Positions 7,793 through 14,451 of a stretch of 18,579 nt of DNA are shown in pieces. This DNA is from Bacteroidales bacterium UBA1725. Its GTDB lineage: Bacteria; Bacteroidota; Bacteroidia; Bacteroidales; UBA932. A program made the translations under genes and the position numbers. The number at the start of each line of letters is the position of its first letter. The first letter of the stretch is position 1. Below the pieces are notes generated by a model, which did not search any database, was not told the DNA's origin, and saw only the letters and a list, made by a program, of their open reading frames with translations. The DNA lies in NCBI GenBank assembly GCA_002315815.1, contig DCIN01000072.1, positions 14,716-33,294 on the forward strand. Direction: 5' to 3'.

Positions 7793-8728
7793 TTAAATGG
7801 CGACCATAAAACCTAAAGTCAGCAGATGGCAGTCATTTCCGCTTCCGGGTACGAACACAGGCGTGATGTCGTATGAAATGAAGCCACCTACTTTGTGGTA
7901 ACCGAGGATGAATTCTGCGCGGCTCTTGAAAGTGTTCAATGCAGAAAAATTGTACTCGGTTTTTTCTTCCTTCCATTTCGAGCATCCCTGCAGGAGTATT
8001 TCGGCGGAGACGTTGAATCCTATAGTCAGATTGTTGGCTTTGAACGACAATCCGACAGGGATACCCATATAGGAAAGATACATTTTGCCTGTATATCCCA
8101 TTTTTTCAGGTGTGGGGAACAATGGCATTGTCTTTCCTCTCAGGTCATCTACAAGAATGACAGGTGTCCCGAAATTATAATTGGTACAGGACCATCTGAA
8201 TCCAGCATCGAATTCCAGGTGTTTTGACAAAGCCAGTTCAATTCGGGCGAAAGACATCCCGAAGGTGAAGCAATTGCTCTGAAGGAGAAAGTTTCCCTGT
8301 CCGGCCCAGTCTCCATAATAGTTGTTGTTCGTCAAAGTGCTCCAGCCGAACGAGAACGGGCCTATGAGATCGAAATTGAGTTTGTTTTTTGTCCTGTTCA
8401 TTTTTAAGCTTATGGAGGGAATAGTTTTCGTTGATTTTCTGGACCCGAGCTTGATTCGGAACCCGGCTATTTCCATCGAAATGTTATTATTGTCGTTGTA
8501 AAATTTTGTTCCGTCTTCGCTTTTTATGGTCCCATCATTGTAAACCACAACTCCATTTCCGGAGACAATAATTTTGTCGTCTTTTATTTTAGCCAAGCCG
8601 TTTACAACCAAGGTAGTGTCTGTGCCTGCCACGACGGTGTCGGTCTGGGCCTTGACTATGTTTACCTGAGCGGATGCGGAGGCTGCTGCAAGCCCCAATG
8701 TAATAAGTGATACAATCAATCGTTTCAT
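7793..8728 (-). CDS. Outer-membrane beta-barrel-like protein of the ECF sigma cluster
   Basis: A 311-residue protein with a Sec signal peptide (MKRLIVSLITLGLAAASASA then Q). The first part of the mature chain (about 30-80) is a Gly/Asp/Asn-rich beta segment (SGNGVVVYNDGTIKSEDG). From about residue 95 onward there are alternating amphipathic strands rich in aromatic residues (LNFDLIGPFSFGWST, HLEFDAGFRWS, KMYLSYMGIPVGLSFK, GFISYDITPVFVP) and a hydrophobic C-terminus, as in small outer-membrane beta-barrels. I do not recognise a specific family. Its place between an anti-sigma-like protein and a DUF4252 protein suggests a regulated envelope function. Its promoter-proximal spacer is a 12-copy heptamer array, so expression could vary with repeat number. 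Confidence 0.7.
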   Translation of the reverse strand: MKRLIVSLITLGLAAASASAQVNIVKAQTDTVVAGTDTTLVVNGLAKIKDDKIIVSGNGVVVYNDGTIKSEDGTKFYNDNNNISMEIAGFRIKLGSRKSTKTIPSISLKMNRTKNKLNFDLIGPFSFGWSTLTNNNYYGDWAGQGNFLLQSNCFTFGMSFARIELALSKHLEFDAGFRWSCTNYNFGTPVILVDDLRGKTMPLFPTPEKMGYTGKMYLSYMGIPVGLSFKANNLTIGFNVSAEILLQGCSKWKEEKTEYNFSALNTFKSRAEFILGYHKVGGFISYDITPVFVPGSGNDCHLLTLGFMVAI

Positions 8729-8753
8729 ATATAATCAATTATAAATTATAAAC

Positions 8754-8837
8754 CATCAATCATCAATCATCAATCATCAATCATCAATCATCAATCATCA
8801 ATTATCAATTGTCAATTGTCAATTGTCAATTGTCAAA
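8754..8837 (-). repeat. Heptamer tandem array (12 copies) between anti-sigma and outer-membrane protein genes
   Basis: On the plus strand the array has seven CATCAAT units (8754-8802), one TATCAAT, three TGTCAAT and a terminal TGTCAAA (8831-8837). The minus-strand stop codon of the anti-sigma-like gene (8828-8826) lies inside it, so the last codons of that gene are part of the array. The other end is 25 bp before the outer-membrane protein start. A perfect 7-bp unit repeated this often is prone to slippage; the two sub-blocks suggest two rounds of expansion. Confidence 0.97.
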
Positions 8838-9254
8838 CATCTGATGGATGGTTTCCTCGTTATCCTTGAGCAGGGCCAGCATATGCAGTTCCTCCATCTC
8901 TTCAAGAGCCTTGTCTGCACTGACTATGATTTTGCCGTCGAAGTCATATCCGTAATGGGTTCGGGGGAAAAGAATAATGCCGCCTGTTATCAGCAATGCT
9001 ACCGTCAAGGCGGCCAGTGCATATCCGAAGAAAGGCATCCTGAGATTGTGAATAGGGCGTACTATGTCCGGACATTTCAGGCTTCTGATTGACCTGTGCC
9101 CGGAGAAGAGAGAATACGAACTTTTGAGATCATCCGGAAGATTCTCATAATCAGCCTCGGAAAAGAAGCGTGCGAGCCTGTCCTCGTCCTGGTCGCAGAT
9201 GGTTCCGGAGTAAAACGCATTCAGCAGTGTTCTTATTTCATTATCTGACATCAT
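8826..9254 (-). CDS. Small single-pass membrane protein, probable anti-sigma factor
   Basis: From ATG 9254 the protein has 142 residues: a polar N-terminal part (MMSDNEIRTLLNAFYSG...DEDRLARFF) resembling the short helical N-termini of Bacteroidetes anti-sigma factors, one transmembrane segment at about 75-96 (FFGYALAALTVALLITGGIILF), and a short outer part ending in an acidic helix (ALEEMEELHMLALLKDNEETIHQMFDN). It lies directly after the ECF sigma gene and in the usual anti-sigma position, so it probably sequesters that sigma factor at the inner membrane. An alternative TTG start at 9296 has an AGGAAG sequence 7 nt upstream and would add 14 residues. I prefer the ATG because family members usually begin close to this point. 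The spacer before it contains a 12-bp duplication (AGTTTGGA followed by A/T). The stop codon lies in the heptamer array. Confidence 0.72.
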   Translation of the reverse strand: MMSDNEIRTLLNAFYSGTICDQDEDRLARFFSEADYENLPDDLKSSYSLFSGHRSIRSLKCPDIVRPIHNLRMPFFGYALAALTVALLITGGIILFPRTHYGYDFDGKIIVSADKALEEMEELHMLALLKDNEETIHQMFDN

Positions 9255-9307
9255 AATATGAATCAATTCTTTTATGTTATCCAAACTATTTTCCAAACTG
9301 TTTCTTC

Positions 9308-9757
9308 CTAATCCAGCTCCTTTTCAATAATAGCTTTCATTTTTAATCTGGCTCTGGACAGAATGGTCCTGACCTGATTTTCCTTCACTCCCAGGATTCT
9401 GGCAACATCTTCAGTCGAATATCCTTCTATGTCTTTCAACTGTATCGCCATCCTTTGTTTCAACCCCAGACGGGAAATGGCAAACCTCACCAGTTCACCG
9501 GTGTCCCTGGATTCGTGCGAATATTCTTCAATAACAAGGCTTGTCTCTTCCTCCGCCCAGTATTTTCGGGACCTGATACGGTCTATGCACGCATTCCTTA
9601 CGGCCCGCATCAGATATGCTTCCTGGTTGTTGAATATCAAAACTTTCTTGAAAGAACGCAGAAGAACATCCTGGACAACGTCTTTCGCCTCCTCTCCGTC
9701 GCCAAGAACGGACAGGGCGAAGCGCCACATTCTGTTTATGAGTTCTTCGTTTACCAC
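9308..9757 (-). CDS. ECF-type RNA polymerase sigma factor
   Basis: A sigma-70 family ECF protein of about 149 residues from a GTG at 9757. Region 2 covers about residues 8-65: WRFALSVLGDGEEAKDVVQDVLLRSF, then EAYLMRAVRNACIDRIR, which bind core polymerase and the -10 element. Region 4 covers about 95-143: LKQRMAIQLKDIEGYSTEDVARILGVKENQVRTILSRARLKMK, the helix-turn-helix for the -35 element. The open frame extends upstream to 9880 from a TTG, but that part is Cys-rich and unlike the family, and the best promoter on this strand (9808-9777) would start transcription near 9770, so a start at GTG 9757 or ATG 9730 is more likely. It heads the cluster sigma, anti-sigma, outer-membrane protein, DUF4252. 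Target genes are unknown; such factors often control their own operon. Confidence 0.88.
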   Translation of the reverse strand: MVNEELINRMWRFALSVLGDGEEAKDVVQDVLLRSFKKVLIFNNQEAYLMRAVRNACIDRIRSRKYWAEEETSLVIEEYSHESRDTGELVRFAISRLGLKQRMAIQLKDIEGYSTEDVARILGVKENQVRTILSRARLKMKAIIEKELD

Positions 9758-9776
9758 GCTGCTATGACATATCTGA

Positions 9777-9808
9777 CAAATAGACGTATGAATACTGCAA
9801 TCCGCAAC
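9777..9808 (-). promoter_or_regulatory. Candidate promoter of the ECF sigma operon
   Basis: On the minus strand GTTG (9808-9805) and TCTATTTG (9784-9777) are separated by exactly 20 nt, close to the Bacteroidetes consensus TTTG / TAnnTTTG with one mismatch in the -7 box. It predicts a transcript start near 9770 and a leader of about 13 nt before the GTG start. Confidence 0.45.
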
Positions 9809-9822
9809 ATAGGCAATGCAGT

Positions 9823-9854
9823 TTTGCAAATATGCCAAAAAAGATATACATTTG
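9823..9854 (+). promoter_or_regulatory. Bacteroidetes-type promoter of uxaC
   Basis: TTTG at 9823-9826 and TACATTTG at 9847-9854 match the Bacteroidetes -33 and -7 consensus (TTTG, TAnnTTTG) perfectly, with a 20-nt spacer. Transcription would start near 9860, leaving a leader of about 27 nt before the uxaC start. It lies back to back with the candidate sigma-operon promoter. Confidence 0.75.
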
Positions 9855-9887
9855 GGGTTGCGATAACCAATAACAAGCAATCAGAAT

Positions 9888-11303
9888 ATGACTTTCATCA
9901 ACAAAGATTTTATGCTGTCCACTGACACAGCCCGCGAACTGTATCACGGAAGTGCAGAACAGATGCCTATCATTGACTATCACTGCCATCTCGTGCCGCA
10001 GCAGATAGCGGAGAACATTCAGTTCCGCGATATCACCCAGCTCTGGCTGGTGGACGGACACTACGGTGACCATTACAAGTGGAGGGCTATGCGTGGCAAC
10101 GGTGTCAGTGAGGATTATCTGACGGGTGGCGTGCATACGGCCTGGGAAACCTTTGAGAAATGGGCGGAGACTGTCCCTTACACGATGCGCAACCCCCTGT
10201 ACCACTGGACCCATCTCGAGCTCAGCCGTGTATTCGGGATAGACAAGCTTCTGAGCCCCAAGACCGCACGTGAAATCTTCGAAGAGTGCAACGCCAAGCT
10301 TGCCACCCCTGAATTCCGTGGTCAGGCCCTTATCCGCAAATTCAACGTGGAGACTGTGTGCACCACCGACGACCCTGCCGATGACCTGCGCTGGCACAAG
10401 ATGATTGCTCAGAATCCCTTCGGCACCAAGGTGATTCCCGCCTGGCGTCCCGACAAGGCTATGGCAATAGAGAATCCGGCCGCATACAAGGAATATATCG
10501 AGAAACTCGGTGCCGCCGCCGGTATGGAGATAAAGACATATACCGACCTGCAGGACGCTCTTCAGAAACGTCACGATTTCTTTGCCTCTATGGGCTGCAA
10601 GCTCTCTGACCACGGTCTGGAGAACTTCTATTCCGCTGACTATACTCAGGCTGAGGTGGATGCCATATTCTCCAAAGTTCTCGCCGGCAAGACACCAGAA
10701 GCCGACGAACTCGAGAAATTCCGCAGCGCATTCCTTTTCGACCAGGCCTGTATGGACGCAGAGGCCGGCTGGGCCCAGCAGTTCCATATCGGAGCCATAC
10801 GCAACAACAACTCCAGAATGTTCAATCTCGTAGGACCCGACACCGGATACGATGCCATTCACGACCTTGAGATAGCTGCAGCAGGCAACCGTTTCTTCGA
10901 CCGCCTCACCGCTGCGGGCAAGCTTGCCAAGACAATACTTTACTGTCTCAATCCCAAGGACAATGAGGTGATGATGACTATGGCCTACACCTTCAACGAC
11001 GGAACCGTACCCGGCAAGATGCAGTTCGGATCGGGATGGTGGTTCCTCGATCAGGAGGTCGGGATGCGTCGTCAGATGGACGCGCTAAGCGTTCTCGGTC
11101 TGTTCAGCAGATTCGTAGGAATGCTCACGGACTCCCGCAGCTTCATCAGTTATCCCCGTCACGAGTATTTCCGCCGCATACTCTGCGACGTGCTCGGCAA
11201 GGATGTTGAGGCCGGAAAGCTCCCCGCAAGCGAGATGGACCAGATAAAGCAGATGGTTCAGGACATTTCCTACAACAACGCCAAGAACTACTTCAATTTC
11301 TGA
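9888..11303 (+). CDS. uxaC: Glucuronate (uronate) isomerase
   Basis: A complete 471-residue UxaC, the usual length. It interconverts D-glucuronate with D-fructuronate and D-galacturonate with D-tagaturonate in the cytoplasm. The start MTFINKDFMLSTDTARELYH matches the family N-terminus. The amidohydrolase-like metal motif HCH (H32, H34 in IIDYHCHLVPQQIA) is present. WRAMRGNG, the LGPDTGYD-like segment (LVGPDTGYDAIHDLEIA) and the C-terminal DSRSFISYPRHEYFRR are all family hallmarks. It is the first gene of the sugar-acid cluster, with a consensus promoter just upstream, and is followed after 3 bp by the YhcH-like gene, so the two are surely co-transcribed. With the pectate lyase in the same window, galacturonate from pectin is a likely substrate. 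Confidence 0.97.
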   Translation: MTFINKDFMLSTDTARELYHGSAEQMPIIDYHCHLVPQQIAENIQFRDITQLWLVDGHYGDHYKWRAMRGNGVSEDYLTGGVHTAWETFEKWAETVPYTMRNPLYHWTHLELSRVFGIDKLLSPKTAREIFEECNAKLATPEFRGQALIRKFNVETVCTTDDPADDLRWHKMIAQNPFGTKVIPAWRPDKAMAIENPAAYKEYIEKLGAAAGMEIKTYTDLQDALQKRHDFFASMGCKLSDHGLENFYSADYTQAEVDAIFSKVLAGKTPEADELEKFRSAFLFDQACMDAEAGWAQQFHIGAIRNNNSRMFNLVGPDTGYDAIHDLEIAAAGNRFFDRLTAAGKLAKTILYCLNPKDNEVMMTMAYTFNDGTVPGKMQFGSGWWFLDQEVGMRRQMDALSVLGLFSRFVGMLTDSRSFISYPRHEYFRRILCDVLGKDVEAGKLPASEMDQIKQMVQDISYNNAKNYFNF

Positions 11304-11306
11304 TAT

Positions 11307-11726
11307 ATGGATCTTTCAGGAAACAAATATTACAAGGCCGCCCTCAAGTTCATTGCGGAGAACGATTTGTCCGCAATGGAGAACGGCAAGCATCTCATAG
11401 ACGGTGACAATCTCTTTGTGAATATCGTCGATTCCGATCTCAAGACTCCATCTCAGGCACGTCTTGAAGTGCACAACGTCTATATCGACATCCAGGTTCC
11501 TCTCTCGAAAGCTGAGAGTTACGGTGTCAAGCCCCGCATCGAGGCGGTCGGCCCCGAGGGGGAGTTCAATGCTGAGAAGGATATCCTGTTTTATACCGAC
11601 AAGGATTGGCAGACCATCACTGTGGATAAGGGCCAGCCCATCACGTTCGATCCGGATACGGCTCACGCACCTCTCATCGGAGAAGGTGTCATTCACAAGG
11701 CTATCTTCAAAGTCAAAGCAGTCTAG
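11307..11726 (+). CDS. YhcH/YjgK/YiaL family protein
   Basis: A 139-residue cupin-like protein of the YhcH/YjgK/YiaL (DUF386) family, which is common in sugar-acid and sialic-acid operons and includes EbgC. Conserved polar residues are visible in EVHNVYIDIQV (E54, H56, D61) and in FDPDTAHAPLIGEGVIHKAIFKV (H120 with its following Ala-Pro), which form the putative metal/sugar pocket. The biochemical role is not fully settled; a sugar anomerase or mutarotase-type function is usually suggested. It begins 3 bp after the uxaC stop, tying it to hexuronate metabolism. A strong hairpin follows 50 bp downstream. Confidence 0.9.
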   Translation: MDLSGNKYYKAALKFIAENDLSAMENGKHLIDGDNLFVNIVDSDLKTPSQARLEVHNVYIDIQVPLSKAESYGVKPRIEAVGPEGEFNAEKDILFYTDKDWQTITVDKGQPITFDPDTAHAPLIGEGVIHKAIFKVKAV

Positions 11727-11776
11727 GGCTTCCGATTCCCGTCAAGAGGACAAGAACAAAAGCTTCTGAAAACAAG

Positions 11777-11814
11777 ATGCACCCCGCTCACAACCCATTG
11801 TGGACGGGGTGCAT
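11777..11814 (+). terminator. Strong hairpin after the yhcH-like gene, probable terminator
   Basis: ATGCACCCCG (11777-11786) pairs perfectly with CGGGGTGCAT (11805-11814). After a 2x2 internal loop, CACAA (11789-11793) pairs with TTGTG (11798-11802) around a 4-nt loop. The following sequence TTCTCTC is only moderately T-rich, so termination on the plus strand may be partial. It would separate uxaC-yhcH from the kinase and later genes, or lower their expression. Confidence 0.5.
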
Positions 11815-11874
11815 TCTCTCAATTAATAATGGCTCAAGGCCGACACCGTGTGGCCGGGACGCACATCGGTACGA

Positions 11875-11907
11875 CAGTTTCTTCGCCTTGCTTTCAGTTT
11901 CTTCGCC
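11875..11907 (+). repeat. Direct repeat, 13 bp twice with 20-bp period
   Basis: CAGTTTCTTCGCC occurs at 11875-11887 and again at 11895-11907, in the 270-bp spacer between the yhcH-like gene and the kinase. It could be a pair of operator sites (one face of the helix, two turns apart) or a remnant of tandem duplication like those at other junctions here. No inverted symmetry is visible within the unit. Confidence 0.7.
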
Positions 11908-11996
11908 AAACTTATCTAATCGGGTAGGATAGAAAACTGAAAAAATAGGTTGCCCCATCCCCAAAATTGCCTTTTTTTTGCTAAATTCGCGATATT

Positions 11997-13076
11997 ATGG
12001 CAATACAATTGAAACAGGGCTGCAAATATGCCCTCCTTGTCCCTACCAGTATGGGACTCCGCGTGACCCCGGAGAGCGGTCAGCCTGTACACAGCAGTGA
12101 TTTGTTCCATCTTCAGGCCACCAGTGCCGAGACCAACGTAGCGAGCATCGCCTCTTATCTCGGACTTCCAGTCAAGGTTCTCACCACCTTCGTCGAGGGC
12201 AGTCCTTTCGCAGCGTTCATCAAGAGCAACCTCCGTTCCCGCGGTATGGACTTCGAAGGACCGGACGTTCCTCAGGGAGGCCCTTGGGGCTACCGTCACC
12301 AGATCAACGTGGCCGACAGCGGATATGGTTCCCGCGGACCCCGCGTATGGAACGACCGTGCCGGTGAAGTTGGCCGTACCCTCAATGCAAAGGATTTCGA
12401 CCTGGACCGCATTTTCGGTCAGGAGGGAGTTCAGATAGTGCATCTCAGCGGACTTATCGGAGCTCTCAGTCCGGATACAACTAAGTTCTGCCTTGACATC
12501 GCCCGCGCTGCGAAAAAGTACGGAACCGCCATCAGTTTCGACCTCAATTACCGTGCATCCTTCTGGAAAGGCCGTGAGCAGGAGCTCCACGATGCTTTTT
12601 CTGAGATATGCAGCATAGCCGATATCCTCATAGGCAACGAGGAGGATTTCCAGCTCTGTCTCGGAATAGAAGGACCAGAAGCCGGTGGAAAGGACATCGC
12701 CTCCAAGATAAGTGGATTCAAGGAGATGATTGGCCGCGTGAAGACCCAGTATCCCAACGCACAGGTTTACGCTACCACGCTCCGTCAGGTCAACAATACC
12801 AACAGCCACAACTGGGGAGCAATAATGCTCGAAGGTGAGAACTGGCACATAGTTGAACCCCGCGAGATTCACGTCCTTGACCGTATCGGCGGCGGAGACG
12901 GATTTGTGGGAGGTCTCCTCTATTCCGTCCTCAAGGGATGGGAACCCGAGAAGTGGATTCAGTTCGGATGGGCCACCGGTGCTCTTGCAACCACATTCCT
13001 CACCGATTATGCCCAGCCTGCCGACGAAGATCAGGTCTGGAGTATATGGGCCGGCAATGCACGTGTTAAGAGATAG
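11997..13076 (+). CDS. PfkB-family sugar kinase, 2-dehydro-3-deoxygluconokinase-like subfamily
   Basis: A 359-residue ribokinase/PfkB-fold kinase. The C-terminal signature DRIGGGDGFVGGLLY contains the catalytic base D301 and anion hole. ISFDLNYRASFWKG and ILIGNEEDFQLCLG are typical of 2-keto-3-deoxygluconate (KDG) kinases, which make KDPG with ATP. However, the N-terminal di-glycine hinge (GG-x-x-x-N) usual in PfkB enzymes is replaced by ATSAETN (41-47), and a block at about 95-125 (GPWGYRHQINVADSGYGSRGPRVWNDRAGEVGRTL, given in parts) is unlike ordinary Bacteroides KdgK. The substrate is therefore uncertain: KDG is the default, while another sugar acid such as gluconate is possible given gnd and the LarA-like gene downstream. 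The gene's last codons and stop are part of a 20-bp repeat array leading to the next gene. Confidence 0.85.
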   Translation: MAIQLKQGCKYALLVPTSMGLRVTPESGQPVHSSDLFHLQATSAETNVASIASYLGLPVKVLTTFVEGSPFAAFIKSNLRSRGMDFEGPDVPQGGPWGYRHQINVADSGYGSRGPRVWNDRAGEVGRTLNAKDFDLDRIFGQEGVQIVHLSGLIGALSPDTTKFCLDIARAAKKYGTAISFDLNYRASFWKGREQELHDAFSEICSIADILIGNEEDFQLCLGIEGPEAGGKDIASKISGFKEMIGRVKTQYPNAQVYATTLRQVNNTNSHNWGAIMLEGENWHIVEPREIHVLDRIGGGDGFVGGLLYSVLKGWEPEKWIQFGWATGALATTFLTDYAQPADEDQVWSIWAGNARVKR

Positions 13077-13120
13077 TTTACGTGTATAGAGATAGTTCTG
13101 CGTGTAAAGAGACAGTTATA
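13062..13120 (+). repeat. Three ~20-bp tandem repeats spanning the kinase stop and reaching the next start codon
   Basis: Units begin CGTGT at 13062, 13081 and 13101. The first encodes the kinase C-terminus and stop (CGTGTTAAGAGATAG); the second is CGTGTATAGAGATAG and the third CGTGTAAAGAGACAG, each followed by a 4-5 nt TTxTx tail. The A of the next gene's ATG (13120) closes the third unit, so the whole 43-bp spacer is array. Confidence 0.9.
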
Positions 13121-14397
13121 TGATATATTTCGAAAGAGGGTCCAAGACCGACGTCATTACAGCTGAGGACACCAGAGCCATATTAGGGCAGGTGTTCGAC
13201 AAGATGGGCAAGAAAAACCGCGTGCTTGCTATTCCGCCCGACTTCACCAGATTCAACTCCTACGCCGGGCCCATCACGGAGATGGTGAACGATTATTACG
13301 GAGACACTCTCACTGATGTGATGCCGGCGCTAGGAACCCATTCTCCGATGACTCCCGAGCAGATAAAGACTATGTTCGGCAGTGTTCCCGAGAGCAAGTT
13401 CCGCGTTCACGACTGGCGCAATGACGTGGTCACAGTGGGTACAGTCCCGGGAGACTATGTCAAGAAAGTATCCGAAGGCAGGCTCGACTACTCGCTCGAT
13501 GCGCAGGTTAACAAACTCCTCCTTGACCAGTCCTTCGACCTCATTCTCTCTATAGGTCAGGTTGTTCCTCACGAGGTCATTGGAATGGCCAACTACACCA
13601 AGAACATATTCGTGGGAGTGGGTGGTTCCGACTTCATCAACAAGAGTCATTTCATCGGAGCCAGTTACGGAATGGAGCGTATTATGGGACGTGCCAAGTC
13701 CCCGGTACGCGATGTATTCGAATATGCCAAGGTCAATTTCCTCCAGAACGTCCCCATAGTCTATGTACTCACTGTCAGGGCCAAGGACGAGAAGAGCGGA
13801 GAGATGGTCACACGCGGACTCTACATAGGAGACGATTTCGAGTGCTTCCAGAAGGCCGCCGACCTTTCGCTGGCCACTAACTTCATTATGGTGGAGAAAC
13901 AGATAAAGAAATGCGTGGTTTATCTTGATCCAGAGGAATTCAAGAGCACCTGGCTGGGCAACAAGAGCGTTTACCGCACCCGTATGGCAATCGCCGACGG
14001 TGGTGAGCTCGTGGTTCTGGCCCCTGCGCTCAAGGAGTTCGGCGAGGACAAGACAATAGACGGCCTTATACGCAAGTATGGCTACAAGGGCACTCCTCAT
14101 ACTCTTGAGTGCACCAATGCCAACGCTGACCTACAGGCCAATCTAGGAGCTTCCGCACATCTTATCCACGGTTCTTCCGAGGGCAGGTTCACTATCACTT
14201 ACTGTCCCGGCGACGGTGTCAGCAAGGAGGAAATCGAGGGAGTCGGCTTCAACTGGTGTCATTACGACGATATGGTGAAGAAGTATCCGGTAGATCAGCT
14301 CAAGGATGGTTGGAACACTGTCAACGGCGAGGAAATCTATTATATAAGCAATCCGGCATTGGGCCTGTGGGCTCACCCTGACCGTTTCAAGGACTGA
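13120..14397 (+). CDS. LarA-superfamily (DUF2088) nickel-pincer epimerase, candidate D-mannonate/D-gluconate epimerase
   Basis: A 425-residue homologue of lactate racemase LarA. The signatures are in order: PPDFTRF (D41, R44, matching LarA DxTR), ALGTHSPMT (H74, the His of the GTH motif), VVPHEVIG (H151), K161 and SHF (H177). The spacings H151-K161 (10) and K161-H177 (16) equal those of LarA H174-K184-H200, the residues that bind the nickel-pincer nucleotide and do the chemistry, so the cofactor is probably used. The usual GFSGG before the Lys is replaced by GMANYT, which marks a distinct subfamily. Members of this type are annotated as D-mannonate epimerase, and a D-gluconate 2-epimerase is, as I recall, among characterised LarA homologues; C2 inversion of a hexonate fits a hexuronate cluster. 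The cofactor-making genes larB, larC and larE are not in the window. Superfamily certain, substrate inferred. Confidence 0.85.
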   Translation: MIYFERGSKTDVITAEDTRAILGQVFDKMGKKNRVLAIPPDFTRFNSYAGPITEMVNDYYGDTLTDVMPALGTHSPMTPEQIKTMFGSVPESKFRVHDWRNDVVTVGTVPGDYVKKVSEGRLDYSLDAQVNKLLLDQSFDLILSIGQVVPHEVIGMANYTKNIFVGVGGSDFINKSHFIGASYGMERIMGRAKSPVRDVFEYAKVNFLQNVPIVYVLTVRAKDEKSGEMVTRGLYIGDDFECFQKAADLSLATNFIMVEKQIKKCVVYLDPEEFKSTWLGNKSVYRTRMAIADGGELVVLAPALKEFGEDKTIDGLIRKYGYKGTPHTLECTNANADLQANLGASAHLIHGSSEGRFTITYCPGDGVSKEEIEGVGFNWCHYDDMVKKYPVDQLKDGWNTVNGEEIYYISNPALGLWAHPDRFKD

Positions 14398-14451
14398 GGC
14401 TCTGATCAAGAATGAGACGCCGTTTCGACAAGATTGAGAAGCCGTTTTGAA
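14382..14451 (+). repeat. Degenerate ~20-bp tandem repeats spanning the LarA-like stop codon
   Basis: Units start at 14382 (CCGTTTCAAGGACTGAGG), 14400 (CTCTGATCAAGAATGAGACG), 14420 (CCGTTTCGACAAGATTGAG plus 3 nt) and a partial one at 14442 (CCGTTTTGAA). Each full unit contains an AAG-n-n-TGAG core, which in the first copy holds the stop codon. The array fills the spacer up to the pdxB ATG at 14452. Confidence 0.65.

Noticed and set aside
8754..8837. Heptamer array considered as a CRISPR or an origin with iterons
   Set aside because: Units are 7 bp with no spacers, no cas genes are near, and no replication protein or DnaA-box cluster is seen.
9758..9880. Longer N-terminus of the sigma factor from a TTG at 9880
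   Set aside because: The extra 41 residues are Cys-rich and unlike ECF sigma factors, and they overlap the best minus-strand promoter.
9762..10862. Long open frame (366 aa) on the minus strand, antisense to uxaC
   Set aside because: It lies opposite a full, well-conserved uxaC and resembles no family; its composition is what the codon bias of the opposite strand produces.
11916..12872. 318-aa open frame on the minus strand opposite the kinase
   Set aside because: Antisense to a kinase with clear catalytic motifs; no recognisable domain, signal or family.
13330..14100. 256-aa minus-strand open frame opposite the LarA-like gene
   Set aside because: Antisense shadow; the plus strand holds the conserved nickel-pincer motifs in the same segment.
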